Below, piece after piece: positions 47,861-59,113 of a DNA stretch of 64,000 bases. The position numbers and the translations under genes were made by a program. The notes under the pieces were generated by a model. The model had not been told where the DNA came from. It made no database searches and was given only the letters and a program-made list of their open reading frames with translations. The DNA is taken from contig NW_026570438.1 of NCBI RefSeq assembly GCF_019649055.1, positions 62,001-126,000 on the forward strand, written 5' to 3'. The stretch's first letter is position 1. Each line of letters begins with the position of its first letter. The stretch is from Paramacrobiotus metropolitanus. Lineage: Eukaryota > Tardigrada > Eutardigrada > Parachela > Macrobiotidae.

Positions 47861-49380
47861 ATGAAGCGTAGCATTCAACTAGAAGGTTCTCCTTGTAAAT
47901 ATTGCAAGTGTGTTCATGACAGCGACGAAGAAGCGCAGATTGTTACGGAGGCGTGTCCCGAATGTCAACCGGTGCCGAAGGAGGTGTTCAAGGATTTCCA
48001 ACTCCCAAGAGTTTCCAACCGCTTTCCCCACTGCTTCGATCACCAGTTGGAGGATGTACTGAAGTGGTACGCCACGTCCCCCCGGAAGCGACCCAATTCA
48101 GCCGGAGAACCAGGCGACCTTGGTTGTGCGATGTGCACATGGAGGGATGGCGTGGAGACGGTGTATGCCGGCAATGCAGCGGACAGTCTTGAAGCGCAAG
48201 GCGCCAGGGACATCTGGACGTCGGCAACACCCACCAGGAACTGGTTGCGACAGTACACCGAACCGGATGGATGCGGGCTTCCATTTTACCAGCAGGACAC
48301 GATGAAGTACATCGTTTCCTTGATGACCCCCATTGACTTATATCATCTGAAGCGGGTTTCATCGGCGTTCAACTTCTACGCAGAAGAAGAAATAGCTGCC
48401 CGAGCTTCCAAACCCGAGGTCATCTTCAAAGCTTCGGATGTGGATAACTACACCAATGAAGGCATCCATCCTCCGTGTGACAGGTTGTACTGTGAAGTTC
48501 GAAATTTTAGCAAGAAGCTGTTTTGCGTAGTGTCCAACCGCACGAAATGCATCACCTTTGACATGAGGGAAAGCAACGGGGCCTACATCAATCATATGCA
48601 CGACCATTTCTGCACGGTACTGCTGGTTCTGCAGGACGTTGCACCGGAGCTGCGCCATATCACCGTTAGGGGAGGTTTCATGAGTGTTAGGGCGATTCTG
48701 GAGACCGTGGAATGGATAAACACGCTGGAGTTGGAGGACGTCTATGTCTACGGATTCCGCCATCTTATTCCTGGATATGTGCACTCGGACATGTCGTACC
48801 TTGAGTGCGGGTGGATGAGAACGGAGAAATCGTATGTATCATTCTTTTAAGCTTTAGTCATAGAGTCGTGCTGCGTTGTACTAATCGCTCTGTACGTTGT
48901 AGATATCTTAAGCTTAATGCTTTGTTCGCTCGTGGAGCAAACCAGCCTCACCATGTCATCCATGTCGCCGAGGAATTGCTGGACACTTTCCATCTGACCT
49001 CCAAGGATCCACTCCCCCATCTGAGGACTACGCCTCATCTACGTACGGTTTGGCGGACAATCTGCGAGTACTGGTTAACACGCCTGGACTGCCGCGGGAT
49101 CGATGCAGTGGAGAGCATCATGCGCAAAGTGACATCCAACGACGCGTTCTCAATCTACAGTGCAGTGCGTATTTGTGGAGACGATATGAACATTGGCTAC
49201 CTCAACGAATTTCGGTACTATATGTTACGTTTACTACTAGCTGCACGCGGTATGGCTTTTCCACGTATGATTAACTGTTTCTGTAAATTGTGTCACCAGG
49301 CACATCAAAGGTTGTTGATAGACGCAAAATCTTGTTTTGGCAAAGGAACTAGTTTACGTATGCTTGATTATGCTTTGTAA
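47861..49380 (+). CDS. F-box-like / LRR-like lineage-specific protein
   Basis: Two exons, 47,861-48,831 and 48,903-49,380, around a 71-bp intron (GTATGT…TTGTAG with a branch-like ACTAAT), join in phase to 482 residues. The N-terminus has cysteine pairs (SPCKYCKCVHD, EACPECQ) that could bind zinc. At residue ~145 comes an F-box-like helix block, MKYIVSLMTPIDLYHLKRVS then SAFNFYAEEEIAARA. The remaining ~300 residues include repeated hydrophobic positions (LRHITVRGG, VEWINTLELEDVYVYG) as in LRR-type F-box adaptors. Such proteins present substrates to SCF ubiquitin ligases. It lies 0.2 kb before the Polinton polymerase on the same strand and shares the TATATAAA promoter style, so it may be either a host neighbour or element cargo. 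The frame is intact. Confidence 0.5.
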
Positions 49381-49514
49381 TCTTTGGTCACAAACTTTGA
49401 CTTCTGTTAGCTTTCTTCTTTTTTTTTCGCGGGTGGTGGGTAGCCCTTGTTTACGATTTGCTGTTAGTCGATAAGGCGTGTTAGAACTTGACCGATTTTA
49501 ATAAGAATAACAAG

Positions 49515-49523
49515 TATATAAAG
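49515..49523 (+). promoter_or_regulatory. TATA box of the polymerase gene
   Basis: TATATAAAG at 49,515-49,523, 54 bp before the first ATG of the frame (49,569) and 105 bp before the more likely start at 49,620. Confidence 0.6.
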
Positions 49524-49568
49524 CCGTGAACGTCATTCAGCAGGGTAATCATAATTCGAAGGAGTCTC

Positions 49569-52500
49569 TTGAGTTCATTAGCTGTGTACACATTACAAGT
49601 TGTGTTTATTGAGCGAAAAATGGATGAGCATTCTGACAACCACGAAGAAGAAGAAGAAGAAGATGGCTTAGGTAGCATCCCTAGCATTTCAGAAGATAAT
49701 CTGCTACTTGAGCAGGTAGCAGATACTTATTCTCAGAAATGGAAAACTGCACTTGCGGTTTTTCAGTGCCGCATCGCGCCCGAGTTGTTTGATGTTCCGT
49801 TTTCACGCCTCTGTGGAGTAATAGAAAGCATTTTTGAAGAACTGCTTAACAGAATTTTGGTAGACAAAATTCAGCCTTGGTATATGGTACGCGTGCAATT
49901 ATACAGCGATCATTTGCGAAAGAAGATTCCTATTTGGACACCGTTAATGCGGCGGGACGAACTAACTGTGGATCGTATCATGGCGCGCGTGGAACGGGTG
50001 ATGCAAAGTTCAACAAGCTTTCGCTTGGATGAAAGCTTCAGGATTGAAGTCCAGTACACAGAAACGCCGGATGGTGGAGGTAATGACAATCTAGTGATTC
50101 CTGAAAGCGTTAAAAGGCTACTGAAAAACAAGATGTCTATCGTGCGCATAAAGAACGACGATAATTTATGTTTACCACGGTCCCTAGTAACGGCTAAAGC
50201 CTTAGCAGATGACGATCTGCAGCTGTATTCAACGCTACGTGACACCAGGGCACATAAGCACCCAGAAAAGCAGCATAAGGATCAGCAGACATTATTGGCG
50301 AAACAGCTGGTAATAGCTGCAGGCCTGACGGAGCGGCGCTACAGCCTGGACGACGTAGAGACTTTTCAAAAGTTACTAAGCGATTATCAAATCATAATTG
50401 TTGGACTGGAACAGCTTAACAGCATTATCTTTGCTGGCGAATTCAGGGAAAAACGCTTAATGCTATTGTATTATGCCAACCATTTTGACGTTTTAACATC
50501 TCTTCAAGGGTGGTACGAAAAAAGCAAATGGTGTTTTCATTGTAATCAGGGGTACTCTCACGAAGGTGATCATCGCTGTAAATATACCTGCAAGCTTTGC
50601 TTGCGCGAAAGGTGTGAGCTCGAAGCAAACTTTGCGCGATACTGTGCGGGATGCAATCGAACGGGCTTTAGAAACAACGAGTGTTTTAACCACCACCTTG
50701 CAAAGACAGCGAAAAGCACAAACCATAACAAAAAGAAAAGCATTTGCGAAAAATTCAAGGTCTGCATAGATTGCTCAGCATTCATAAAGACGAACGTGAA
50801 ACGAGGATACGGGACAGACCATGTATGCGGCGAAATTTATTGTTCGGTTTGCCTGTGTTATGTATTACCGGAGCACCATGACTGCTATATTAAACCCGAG
50901 AAACTTGACGACAAAGTATTAGCCAAGCACAAATCTGCTAGTTTCATGTACTTTGATTTCGAGACGTACCCCGACGGTAATGGAAAGCACATCCCAAATT
51001 TTTGTGTAATACAAGTGCAAGAAGATGGAAAGCCCATTGAAACCCGCCAATTTCCCGAGGACATCAGCAACATTGGCAAAGACATTGCAGGCGATGTCTG
51101 TGAATTTATTTTCCAAGAAAAGCATGCTGGATTCTTTTGTTTGGCACATAACTTTAGAGGGTAAGAAATTTTAGTTCTTCTTCTGTTTCACACAACATGA
51201 AATACGTTGAAAGTATACAGCTTACGGATAAAGTGGTGGGCTTTCTAGGTTCGATGGCTATTTTATTTTAAAATGGCTGCTTCAGAAAGGTCAAGCGCCT
51301 GACGTTATCATGAAAGGTTCCCAAATCACGCACCTGCGCGATCGGGAGTTTGGCATTAACTTTCGGGATACGCTCAATTATGTTCCTTTGTCATTGGACA
51401 ACTGGGCGAAATCATTCGCCGTTGAGGAAACTAAAGGTAAATTTCCACATGTCCTGAACCGACCACAATTTTGGAACACAGTTATTGACTATCCGGACAT
51501 TGAAAAGTTCAACTACCGATTTATGAGCGATAAAGAAAAACATGCATTTATGGAATTCTATAATGAAGACAAAGCTTTAAAAAGAGGATTGTATGACGTC
51601 AACAAGGAACTGGCTGCCTATTGCCACCAAGACGTGACCACGCTACGTTGTTGTGCAATGCAGCTGCGCGAACTTTTTTTCAAAATTACGGATGGACTAT
51701 GTATTTTTCAATCCGGTTTAACCCTTCCAAGTGTTTGTCATTATTTTTGGAGGTCCAGGCTGCTAAAGCCTTTGGAAGTTGAGGTTATTCGTATGCCCAG
51801 CAACAGAATATCCTCCAATAAAGCCAATTCATGGTTACAGTGTATAAGTCAGAGCCAAGGTATTGAACTGGAGCGAGAATTCAAAATTGGTGCATTATTC
51901 ATTGATGGGTACCATCTGGAAAGTCGAACTGCATATGAATTTTATGGGTGCGTGCACCATGGCCATCCAATATGCACGAATCCAAGTACACGCCACCCGC
52001 ATCAGGACGCCACAATGGGTGAGTTGTACGAGCGAACCGTACGGCGCGAAGGAATGTTGAAAAAGCTTAAAATCAATATTGTGAGCGTTTGGGAATGTGA
52101 ATATGACAGTCGCATTAAAAACGACGCTAATTTTGCTACTGCTATAAAGAACATACGGATTGTTGAACCGCTTGACCCGAGAAAAGCATTGTTCGGAGGA
52201 CGAGTAAATGCCCTAGTGTTAGACTATAAGGTCAAGCCTGGAGAGAAGATAATGTACTTGGATGTTGTATCCGAATATCCATATGTCAATAAAAACAAGC
52301 GCTATCCGGTTGGCAAGCATAAAAGAATTACTAATAATTTTAAAACCTTGGATAACTATTTCGGAATTATGCATTGCAAAATATTACCGCCTCGCAACCT
52401 GATGATACCGATATTACCGGCGCATTTCGATAAACTGATTTTCACGTTATGCCGCACCTGCGCTGAAGAAAAGAATCAGCAAGTTTGCACGCACGAGGAT

Positions 52501-53788
52501 CCGGAGCAAAGAGCTCTGACGGGGACTTGGTGCACACTAGAACTACAAGAAGCCGTGAAAAATGGTTATGAACTAATGGAAATTCACGAAGTATGGCACT
52601 ATCCCGACAGCAGAGAGCGCTTTTTTGCTGATTATATTGATTTGTTCCTGGCGCTTAAAGTGCAAGCTTCTGGCTGGCCGGCTGATATTAAAACTCCAGA
52701 GCAGCAAGATGCGTTTCTGGACCACTTTTTCCAAACGGAAGGCATCCGGTTGGACGGTTCCAAAATAAGCTGGAATCCGGGACTGCGGCAGCTCGCTAAG
52801 TTGTGCCTGAACAGGTTAGTGCTTGATTTTTTTTGTTTGTTTGGTGTCGGTCATACACTAAGAGTAGTTGTAGTATTAGTAATTTATGCTATGGTGTTTA
52901 CAGCTTTTGGGGCCGGCTGGGAATGAGAAATAACCTTCTCAGCACAGTTTTCGTGAACACTGTGAAGGATTTTCTGCACTATTTAACGTCTTCAGAATTC
53001 GAAATCCATGATTATGACGTATTTTCGGATGACGTTGTACAAATAATGTACACGAGGAAGGATGCTATGGTTCCGACTAACCCGAAAACGAACGTGGTTC
53101 TAGCAGCGTAAGTGATAATAGTTTCAGTTTTAGTGCTTCATTTAAATCAGGTAAATTAGACTTGTACTTATTTTTTGCTGTCAGGTTTACAACGGCACAC
53201 GCAAGATTACATTTATTGAAATTCATGCAAAGAGCTGGCGAGCGATTACTATACTTTGATACGGTAAGAGCTAAAGCATTAGCGTAAAGCATATGAAACT
53301 AGAAGAAACGAGAAAAAAACATAGTTTTTAAATTGTAGGACAGCATTATCTTTGTTCAGCGTCCAGGTGATGAGCCGTTTGAAACCGGGTCCACTCTGGG
53401 GATGTTAAGTAATGAGCTGGCCGAGGACGACTTCATTACGCGCTTCTGTAGTACTGGTCCAAAATCTTACAGCTACGTTACGGCATCTGGGCAGGAGGTC
53501 TGTAAAATCAAAGGATTTGAAATTAATAAACTTACAGGAACGGTGTTGAATTTTGATTCGATGTTGAAAATCGCAACCCAACCTCTCCAAGATGAGACCG
53601 CCTCCGATAGCGCTCATGGTAACGTTCAGCCCGAGTCCCTTTCCGTCACATATGGTAGTACTATTCGCCGGAAGAAACGGACATATGAAATCCAAGATGT
53701 GCCTATGACAAAGCGGTTCAAAAAGACGTACGACAAACGACGCATCTTAGATGACTTTACTACTGTGCCATACGGTTACGTACCATAG
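49569..53788 (+). CDS. Protein-primed DNA polymerase B (Polinton)
   Basis: Replicates the element from a protein-bound end. The N-terminal part is acidic (starting MDEHSDNHEEEE if the ATG at 49,620 is used), followed by an OTU-like block (DDNLCLPRSL), paired cysteines (CKLCLRERC; CSVCLCYVLPEHHDC) and exonuclease motifs (MYFDFETYPDG; CLAHNF). The polymerase domain has DVVSEYPYVNKNKRYPVG (motif A region) and a later block holding the motif C dipeptide in YFDT/DSIIFV. The coding blocks are separated by short gaps with GT…AG borders, consistent with splicing like that of neighbouring host genes. The gene appears whole. Confidence 0.92.
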
Positions 53789-54019
53789 CCCTTTGATCAT
53801 GAACTTGAATGTTGGCATTGTGTCGTTATTGAAAGTAAAGTCCAGGGTGGTGTTGGCTTCGTCGATACTGGCGGCGGCTGATGGCCGATAGGGTAGAAAA
53901 GTGGTGACGGTTCCAAAAGTAATGCCCGATAAAATCAGAACAAGTGCTAGCAGACTACCAAAAAAAGCAATCGTAATGACAACGCATATCGCTCGACGCC
54001 TTTCCTCAGCAGGGTCCAT
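53747..54019 (-). CDS. Small single-pass membrane protein of the element
   Basis: 90 residues: a short charged N-terminus (MDPAEERRRA), one strong membrane segment (ICVVITIAFFGSLLALVLIL), then an external-looking domain with N-glycosylation sites (NTTL, NDTM). It converges on the polymerase gene and overlaps its 3' end slightly, and is divergent from the ADP-ribosylglycohydrolase-like gene. Its size and topology recall small membrane proteins near viral capsid or entry genes, but there is no family match. Confidence 0.45.
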   Translation of the reverse strand: MDPAEERRRAICVVITIAFFGSLLALVLILSGITFGTVTTFLPYRPSAAASIDEANTTLDFTFNNDTMPTFKFMIKGLWYVTVWHSSKVI

Positions 54020-54031
54020 GGTAATGCAGGA

Positions 54032-54039
54032 TATATAAA
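54032..54039 (+). promoter_or_regulatory. TATA box upstream of ADP-ribosylglycohydrolase-like gene
   Basis: TATATAAA on the plus strand about 100 bp before the ATG at 54,139; a second, weaker TATATAG lies at 54,119-54,125. If the weaker one is used, the next Met (54,211) would be the start. Confidence 0.5.
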
Positions 54040-54138
54040 CGGACGCAATTTAGACAGCTAAGAAACAGTTAGGGAAAACGAAACGTGCAACTGAAGTTTT
54101 GTCAGTTTTGCTGCAGTTTATATAGTAGTCGATAGAAC

Positions 54139-55317
54139 ATGTCTGGATGTGAACCCGAAAATGTTCGTTTATCATCAACATCGACATCGCCACCACCATC
54201 GCCCGGAACAATGGATGCCATTCAGCACATTATCTGGCAAGGTGACTGGCAAGGTGGATTGCACGATAGGTTAAAAGGTTGCCTCGTGGGGAGTGTTGTT
54301 GCCAGCAGCTTTGGTCGTCTGTTCAATACACCCTTCTACAGAAGCCATTTACCAACCTTGAGAGAAGTTCATGAGCGGTGTGCTGATGTGGCCAAGGATC
54401 CTTGTTATGTGCGTTGTGGGTTTAGTGGAACAGTTGCTCTGGTGGTTCTCGAAGTAACTGTAGGTTGCTATACAGTCGAGCGTGACTATATAGCCGATGG
54501 ACTGGGTAAAGCGTTAGGATCATCCAACTACTTTGGGGGTAGTAAGCACATGGAGCGTTTATTGAAAGAGTTTCATCGGCGATGGAATGCTACAAGCAGC
54601 GAGAGCAACTTTGCTCTTCGACGAGATGACGAAGCTTACGTTTGTGGGCCTGCAAGAAGTGCGCACGGTGGGCAGGGCTCTCACGGGTATCACGGAGCAG
54701 TGATGGCTGCAGCGGTGGCTTTGTACTACTGCCGCGAACCTAGTTGCTTCCTCCGGAGAGAAGTCGAGAAGTGTGTAGCCATCACACATGCGCATCGTTT
54801 GGGGATTGATGGAGCTGTGCTGTTTGCCTTTGGTTTACAGGAAGCGTGTGATAGCGCCCGCACAGCTTCAGTGACGACCTTTTTGAAACGGCTAGAGGAT
54901 TATGCTTCAACTCTCGAACCACCATTTGGAGAGAACATGATAGCTGCCAATGCGTTATACGTAAACCATAGCGTACTGCGTTCGCCGGCAGACATTATCC
55001 GACTGTATCCGAATGTTAACTCGCGCGCCGCACAGGACTTTGTTCCGCTGGCTATGGTCATGGCATTCGTGGGTGGAAACCTGCAGTGGTGGTCTGGATA
55101 TAACATCATGTCACCTTGGAAGCGAATGGTCCAGAGCTGCATTGCCCTTGGAGGTGACACGGATGGTCGTACGTTCATGGCAGGCGCATTATATGGAGCT
55201 TTCTATGGACTTTCGTCTGACCAGCGTGAGTTTGAGGCGATGCCCGAGATAACGGAAGCAAACAATGCTAGTACTTTAGCTGATGCATTGTATAAAGGGT
55301 GTCCACCCGATGACTAA
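54139..55317 (+). CDS. ADP-ribosylglycohydrolase-fold protein (ARH/DraG-like) cargo
   Basis: 392 residues in one exon. After a Ser/Pro-rich leader the ARH fold begins at DRLKGCLVGSVVASSFG. Later landmarks follow family order: SHGYHGAVMAAAVALYY (the G-x-GAMR-x-APL region), THAHRLGIDGAVLFAFG, and near the C-terminus IALGGDTDGRTFMAGALYGA, the GGDTD metal-binding signature. ARH enzymes remove ADP-ribose from proteins or hydrolyse poly- or O-acetyl-ADP-ribose using two Mg ions. Not every metal-site position of the family is clearly present, so catalysis is uncertain. In a virus-like element it could reverse host PARP-type marking of foreign DNA or proteins, by analogy with viral macrodomains (inference). 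The frame is open throughout. Confidence 0.8.
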   Translation: MSGCEPENVRLSSTSTSPPPSPGTMDAIQHIIWQGDWQGGLHDRLKGCLVGSVVASSFGRLFNTPFYRSHLPTLREVHERCADVAKDPCYVRCGFSGTVALVVLEVTVGCYTVERDYIADGLGKALGSSNYFGGSKHMERLLKEFHRRWNATSSESNFALRRDDEAYVCGPARSAHGGQGSHGYHGAVMAAAVALYYCREPSCFLRREVEKCVAITHAHRLGIDGAVLFAFGLQEACDSARTASVTTFLKRLEDYASTLEPPFGENMIAANALYVNHSVLRSPADIIRLYPNVNSRAAQDFVPLAMVMAFVGGNLQWWSGYNIMSPWKRMVQSCIALGGDTDGRTFMAGALYGAFYGLSSDQREFEAMPEITEANNASTLADALYKGCPPDD

Positions 55318-55534
55318 AAACAAAAGCAAGAATAAACATGCTGCTGTTTTAACCTATTTAGTTGGCTATAAAATGAGTAGGTCGGCTCGTGTTTCTGATG
55401 TTAGTGCATAGAGTTTGCGTATTCCTGCCTCCACTTTGATTTAGTTGTCCATTATTCTGTTTGTCTGCTTTGAGTTTAAAGCGTTATCGTAGCGTGTTAC
55501 CGTTATTTGTGAGTATTTTTAAATTTTCACCGCA

Positions 55535-56899
55535 ATGGCTGCAATGCGAAGCGTAGATAGTGTATCAGGTGATAACAGTGACCTTTTGGCTGCCTTGTCG
55601 TCATCACCATCGTTGTCGACTATTCCGGCATCACTTCAGCCTGTTAGGGCATTAACTATTACTGGTACTAAGAAACGTAAGGTCACCGCGGACTCGTATA
55701 AGCCCAAAACCGATGCAGTTAGCTTAGCTCGGCGTGGGTTTACCCAGGGCAGGTTGCATTTCAGTACGAAGGTGGGCCGGTAATTAAATTTGGAGGAGAA
55801 AAATTCATTGCAGTTTACTTGATGAACAACCGTTTGCGATACATTATTGGGGAGTTTGATAAAAATCAGGAGGGTCAGTGGGTTCCGAGTTTAGCGTCCA
55901 AGCATGTCGAGTTAGATGCGAAGCAGTTTGCCAAACTAATGGGTTTACAACTGTGTGGACAACTGGAAAGACTGATCAATTATGACGAAGGCTCTACACC
56001 CATTACGGCAATGCATGACCTGGGCGGAGGTTACTTCTTTAACTGGGGATGGTAAGAAAGTCATTCATATAACAACCTTGTGCTTTTGTTTCTATGGCAC
56101 ATTATTATTATATTTCTGCGGTTGCTTCTCCTCAGGCTTGACGAAGTACCCATTGCCAACATTCGGGTTTACCTTGAAGCAAACAGCCTGAAAGAACCGG
56201 GAACAAAGGTGGTCATCGGCTCACCCAGTGAGAAACGACTTGCGATGAAGTGAGTGTTGTGTTCTAGTGATAGCAGCATAATTAATACCCAAATTTACTT
56301 ATTTTTTTTGGTTATTTCATAACCGTTTAGCTTATTGATATTATTATTATGGTTGTTGTGGTTGTTGCAATTGTAGTGAAAAGAACTGGACGGCGTTCTG
56401 TGAACTTTTGGACAACGGAACCATCCTTAAGCATACGTATGAGGTGCTGAAGGGACGATCCGGGTACCCTACCATGCAAGTCTGCCAAGCCGACTACCAG
56501 GATATTTTTGAGAAGCTACCGTGGCCTATGATGGAGCGCTTTTGCAAACGCCTGACGCAAGAATGCAAGCTTTGCCACCTTATGGAGGATACCTTTGCTG
56601 ATCCGCTGCAACCTGGAGCTCATGATGGCCATACTGCATGCCGCTACTCGGATCGTATACAACTAACGGACCGTATGCGAAGCTATGTCTGTAAGGATGT
56701 GGAAAAGACTCTGCTGGGGCTGTTTCTCAAGCAACTGCCGTACCGCTATGCTGACGAAGCAGCGCACTCGCATCATAATGCGGAACGCAACTTGCTGGAG
56801 GCGTACCACTTCAAGCCGGACGAATTTCTGGTAATGCACGGAGATCGACTGTGTGCTGAAATGCTGCAGCGTTTCAAGGAGCAGTTCAAACTGAACTAG
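55535..56899 (+). CDS. PC4-like (ssDNA-binding coactivator-like) protein region of element
   Basis: Coding blocks at about 55,535-55,780, 55,790-56,055, 56,135-56,250 and 56,380-56,899 on the plus strand, the later gaps with intron-like borders; I do not resolve the complete reading. The first has a basic leader (GTKKRKVTAD, a probable nuclear signal). The second has VIKFGGEKFIAVYLMNNRLR, then IIGEFDKNQEGQWVPS and VELDAKQFAKLM, which follows the strand-strand-strand-helix order of PC4/Sub1 domains. The third and fourth give IRVYLEANSLKEPGTKVVIG and NWTAFCELLDNG, a possible second, weaker PC4-like unit. The C-terminal ~150 residues (CKLCHLMEDTFADP; HHNAERNLLEAYHF) match nothing I know. PC4 proteins bind single-stranded DNA and assist promoter opening. 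Confidence 0.45.
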
Positions 56900-56967
56900 T
56901 ATGAATGTTTCTGTGTATGTGTGTGGTGTGTGCCTGTTTGGTTTTTCAAGCAATCATCTTAGCTCGT

Positions 56968-57162
56968 TTAGGTAATTTTAATCGCTATATCATCAGTTTC
57001 AGTATATTCGTAATCATTTATTACTGATGTTATTTGTAAATATTTTTGATTCGCGTTGGCGGCCCCAAGTCGATTTGTCATTTTAATTGCCACGCGGGCC
57101 CTCTGCAAAACCAAAGGTGTGTGTGCGCGCAGCGCACCTCCCTTTTGATTTTGCGAGGGCAA
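56968..57162 (-). CDS. Small basic protein of element (tentative)
   Basis: 64 residues, basic N-terminus (MPSQNQKGGALRAHTPLVLQ) then an amphipathic part ending DDIAIKIT. It sits directly downstream of the protease on the same strand. It might be a virion core or minor protein, but nothing identifies it. Confidence 0.3.
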   Translation of the reverse strand: MPSQNQKGGALRAHTPLVLQRARVAIKMTNRLGAANANQKYLQITSVINDYEYTETDDIAIKIT

Positions 57163-57178
57163 TATTGCAATTTAATTG

Positions 57179-57823
57179 TTAGTAGAATGCTTCAAAATTA
57201 TAAACACGTGTTTTTGCATTGAAAAAGTCATTAATAAAGTTACGAACCATCAAGTCGTTTTGAAATTGATTATCAATTCGATATAGGTTATGAATGATGT
57301 AGGAATAGGAAAAGCGACATACTGATCGCATTACTATAAAAAACATGCAGTGTTGAGCGCAGGTAGTGGACAATGGCTGTTGTAAAACAGCTCGCTGTTC
57401 GTATAGGGGCAACGGTGGTGATGACGCAGGCTGGCCGATGAGTTGCGTTTTCAGAAAATTTTCAAGTGACTGACTATAATAGGCCACGGGTTTGCCGTAG
57501 GAATCGAAAACTTCAATAAATGAGGGGCACTCAACGTAGACGGCAATCCAATGTGTTCCGGGTTCGCTGGCTGGATCAGTGTTTACAATAAACGCAGCAG
57601 GTAGGTCGACCTCTGTAAGATGCTGCTGCTGTAGCTCATCTAGGGCGTAAACGCCGCGAAACACCGATCTCAGCATGTGCGAAGCGGGGTTGTACTGTGA
57701 CCACATGATATTCCGAATTTCCTGTTCGTTCATTGTGACGATTTGTTGTTTAATTACGACGCAAAGTCGCAAATAACCTGGCGTAAATTGGTGAATTCTA
57801 TTAAATGGTCGCACGTTATCCAA
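57179..57823 (-). CDS. Adenovirus-type cysteine protease (PRO)
   Basis: 214 residues; the reading may start at the internal Met of MNEQEIRNIM, near 57,733, giving a more usual family length. The catalytic pattern is present: GTHWIAVY with the active His, EVFDSYGKP with the acidic residue, and STTCAQHCMFFI with the nucleophile Cys, in adenain order. Such enzymes mature capsid and core proteins of adenoviruses and Polintons. It stands next to the major capsid region on the same strand. It appears whole. Confidence 0.88.
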   Translation of the reverse strand: MDNVRPFNRIHQFTPGYLRLCVVIKQQIVTMNEQEIRNIMWSQYNPASHMLRSVFRGVYALDELQQQHLTEVDLPAAFIVNTDPASEPGTHWIAVYVECPSFIEVFDSYGKPVAYYSQSLENFLKTQLIGQPASSPPLPLYEQRAVLQQPLSTTCAQHCMFFIVMRSVCRFSYSYIIHNLYRIDNQFQNDLMVRNFINDFFNAKTRVYNFEAFY

Positions 57824-57856
57824 GCCAGCATTTGATAGGCATTAGTTAGTGGTGTG

Positions 57857-59099
57857 TCAACAAGTTACTTCCAGGCCCACTGTCCCTGATCGAATTAGCG
57901 TCATGGGCCCTAAGCCTGTAGCCGTTGGCGTCAGGTCAAAAGCGAACACTGTGTATCCTTTTGCGTATGTATGACGATCCAGAATATGGGCTCCAGCTGG
58001 ATGGTTTTTTTGATTCAAAACATCCAAGAAGCCGTCATAACACTTTAAATAGCGGTTGTTTGGAAAGTCACACATGTAGGGTATCGTTGGGTATTGCTTC
58101 CCATCCACATTAATACAGATTTGACGAACGCGACAATGATCAAATACAAACGGATTGAGGCTTGTTGTGCCATGGAAGCGGTCCGATTGCACAAAAGCAA
58201 TAAATACCACCTTAGGTAGTTGGCCGTACTTGAGGTCAGAAAAGGCTATGGTTTGGGTGCCAGCAGGAATAGCACGCGCCTTTAATTCTGCGCGTTCAAT
58301 GTGGTATTTGGCGGTTGTTGTTTGTAACTTTGTGTAATAGCGTTCATGAAATCCGGTGATGGGATATAGCGTCGTACGGTTATGCGTGGATGTTTCATAA
58401 ATGCCTTGTATTCTGTTGCAGCCGCCGCACCAGTATTCCATGATCGTAAATAAAATTCTGAATTGTTAAAGTATAGGCTAACGTGCACGGGCACGCCTGT
58501 GAGCAAAGGTTTTGATTGTACGCATAAGTCCGTGAAAATCTTTCCCGATAACTGAACGCTAGCACTTAAAGCAAATAGCTCCTTGCGCTTTGCTTCACCA
58601 GTGTTCTCTGTGGCATGTTCCATCTTGCCTGGTGTGTCGAAATAAAATCCGCCGCTCGTTAGCTGGCTTTTCATGGCATCTTCAGTATAACTTGTTAGAA
58701 CCTCCATTATAGCGCGATAGGGATAATAAGGTGAACAGTCAGAGATCACCTTGTTCGCCACAGTAAAATGAATTTGTTTGAACAAACTATGCACAATATA
58801 ATTAACAGGCGCTACGTTATCATTGTTCTCTAGGTTCACCCATGCATTTGTGGCGTTCTTTTCTTTATACTTAATTCACACTCAAAACACGTATCCGTGA
58901 GCGAGAGCAGACCGTTGGATGACGGCGGGATAAAGAAAGACAGGTTACCGCTTAATGGTGAGTCTTCCGGAGGCGCCGACTCTGGTCCATACTCTTGTGT
59001 CTCATAGCTGAAACGTTCCGTTAACGATGCCGGTACGGAGAACAGGTTCATGTCACTAGACATGGCCGGCTCTGAGTGTGGTAGGAGATATTCAGGCAT
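57857..59099 (-). pseudogene. Major capsid protein region (double jelly-roll), broken
   Basis: Minus-strand sequence with Polinton major-capsid character: NYIVHSLFKQIHFTVANKVI and YPYRAIMEVLTSY near the N-terminal side, DLKYGQLPKVVFIAFVQSD in the middle and INVDGKQYPT then GYTVFAFDLTPTATG near the C-terminal side. These follow the conserved double jelly-roll landmarks. The region is broken, with about two breaks. It lies between the protease and the small basic and penton-like regions, the usual Polinton order. Confidence 0.85.
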
Positions 59100-59113
59100 T
59101 TTTGTAGTTTTTT

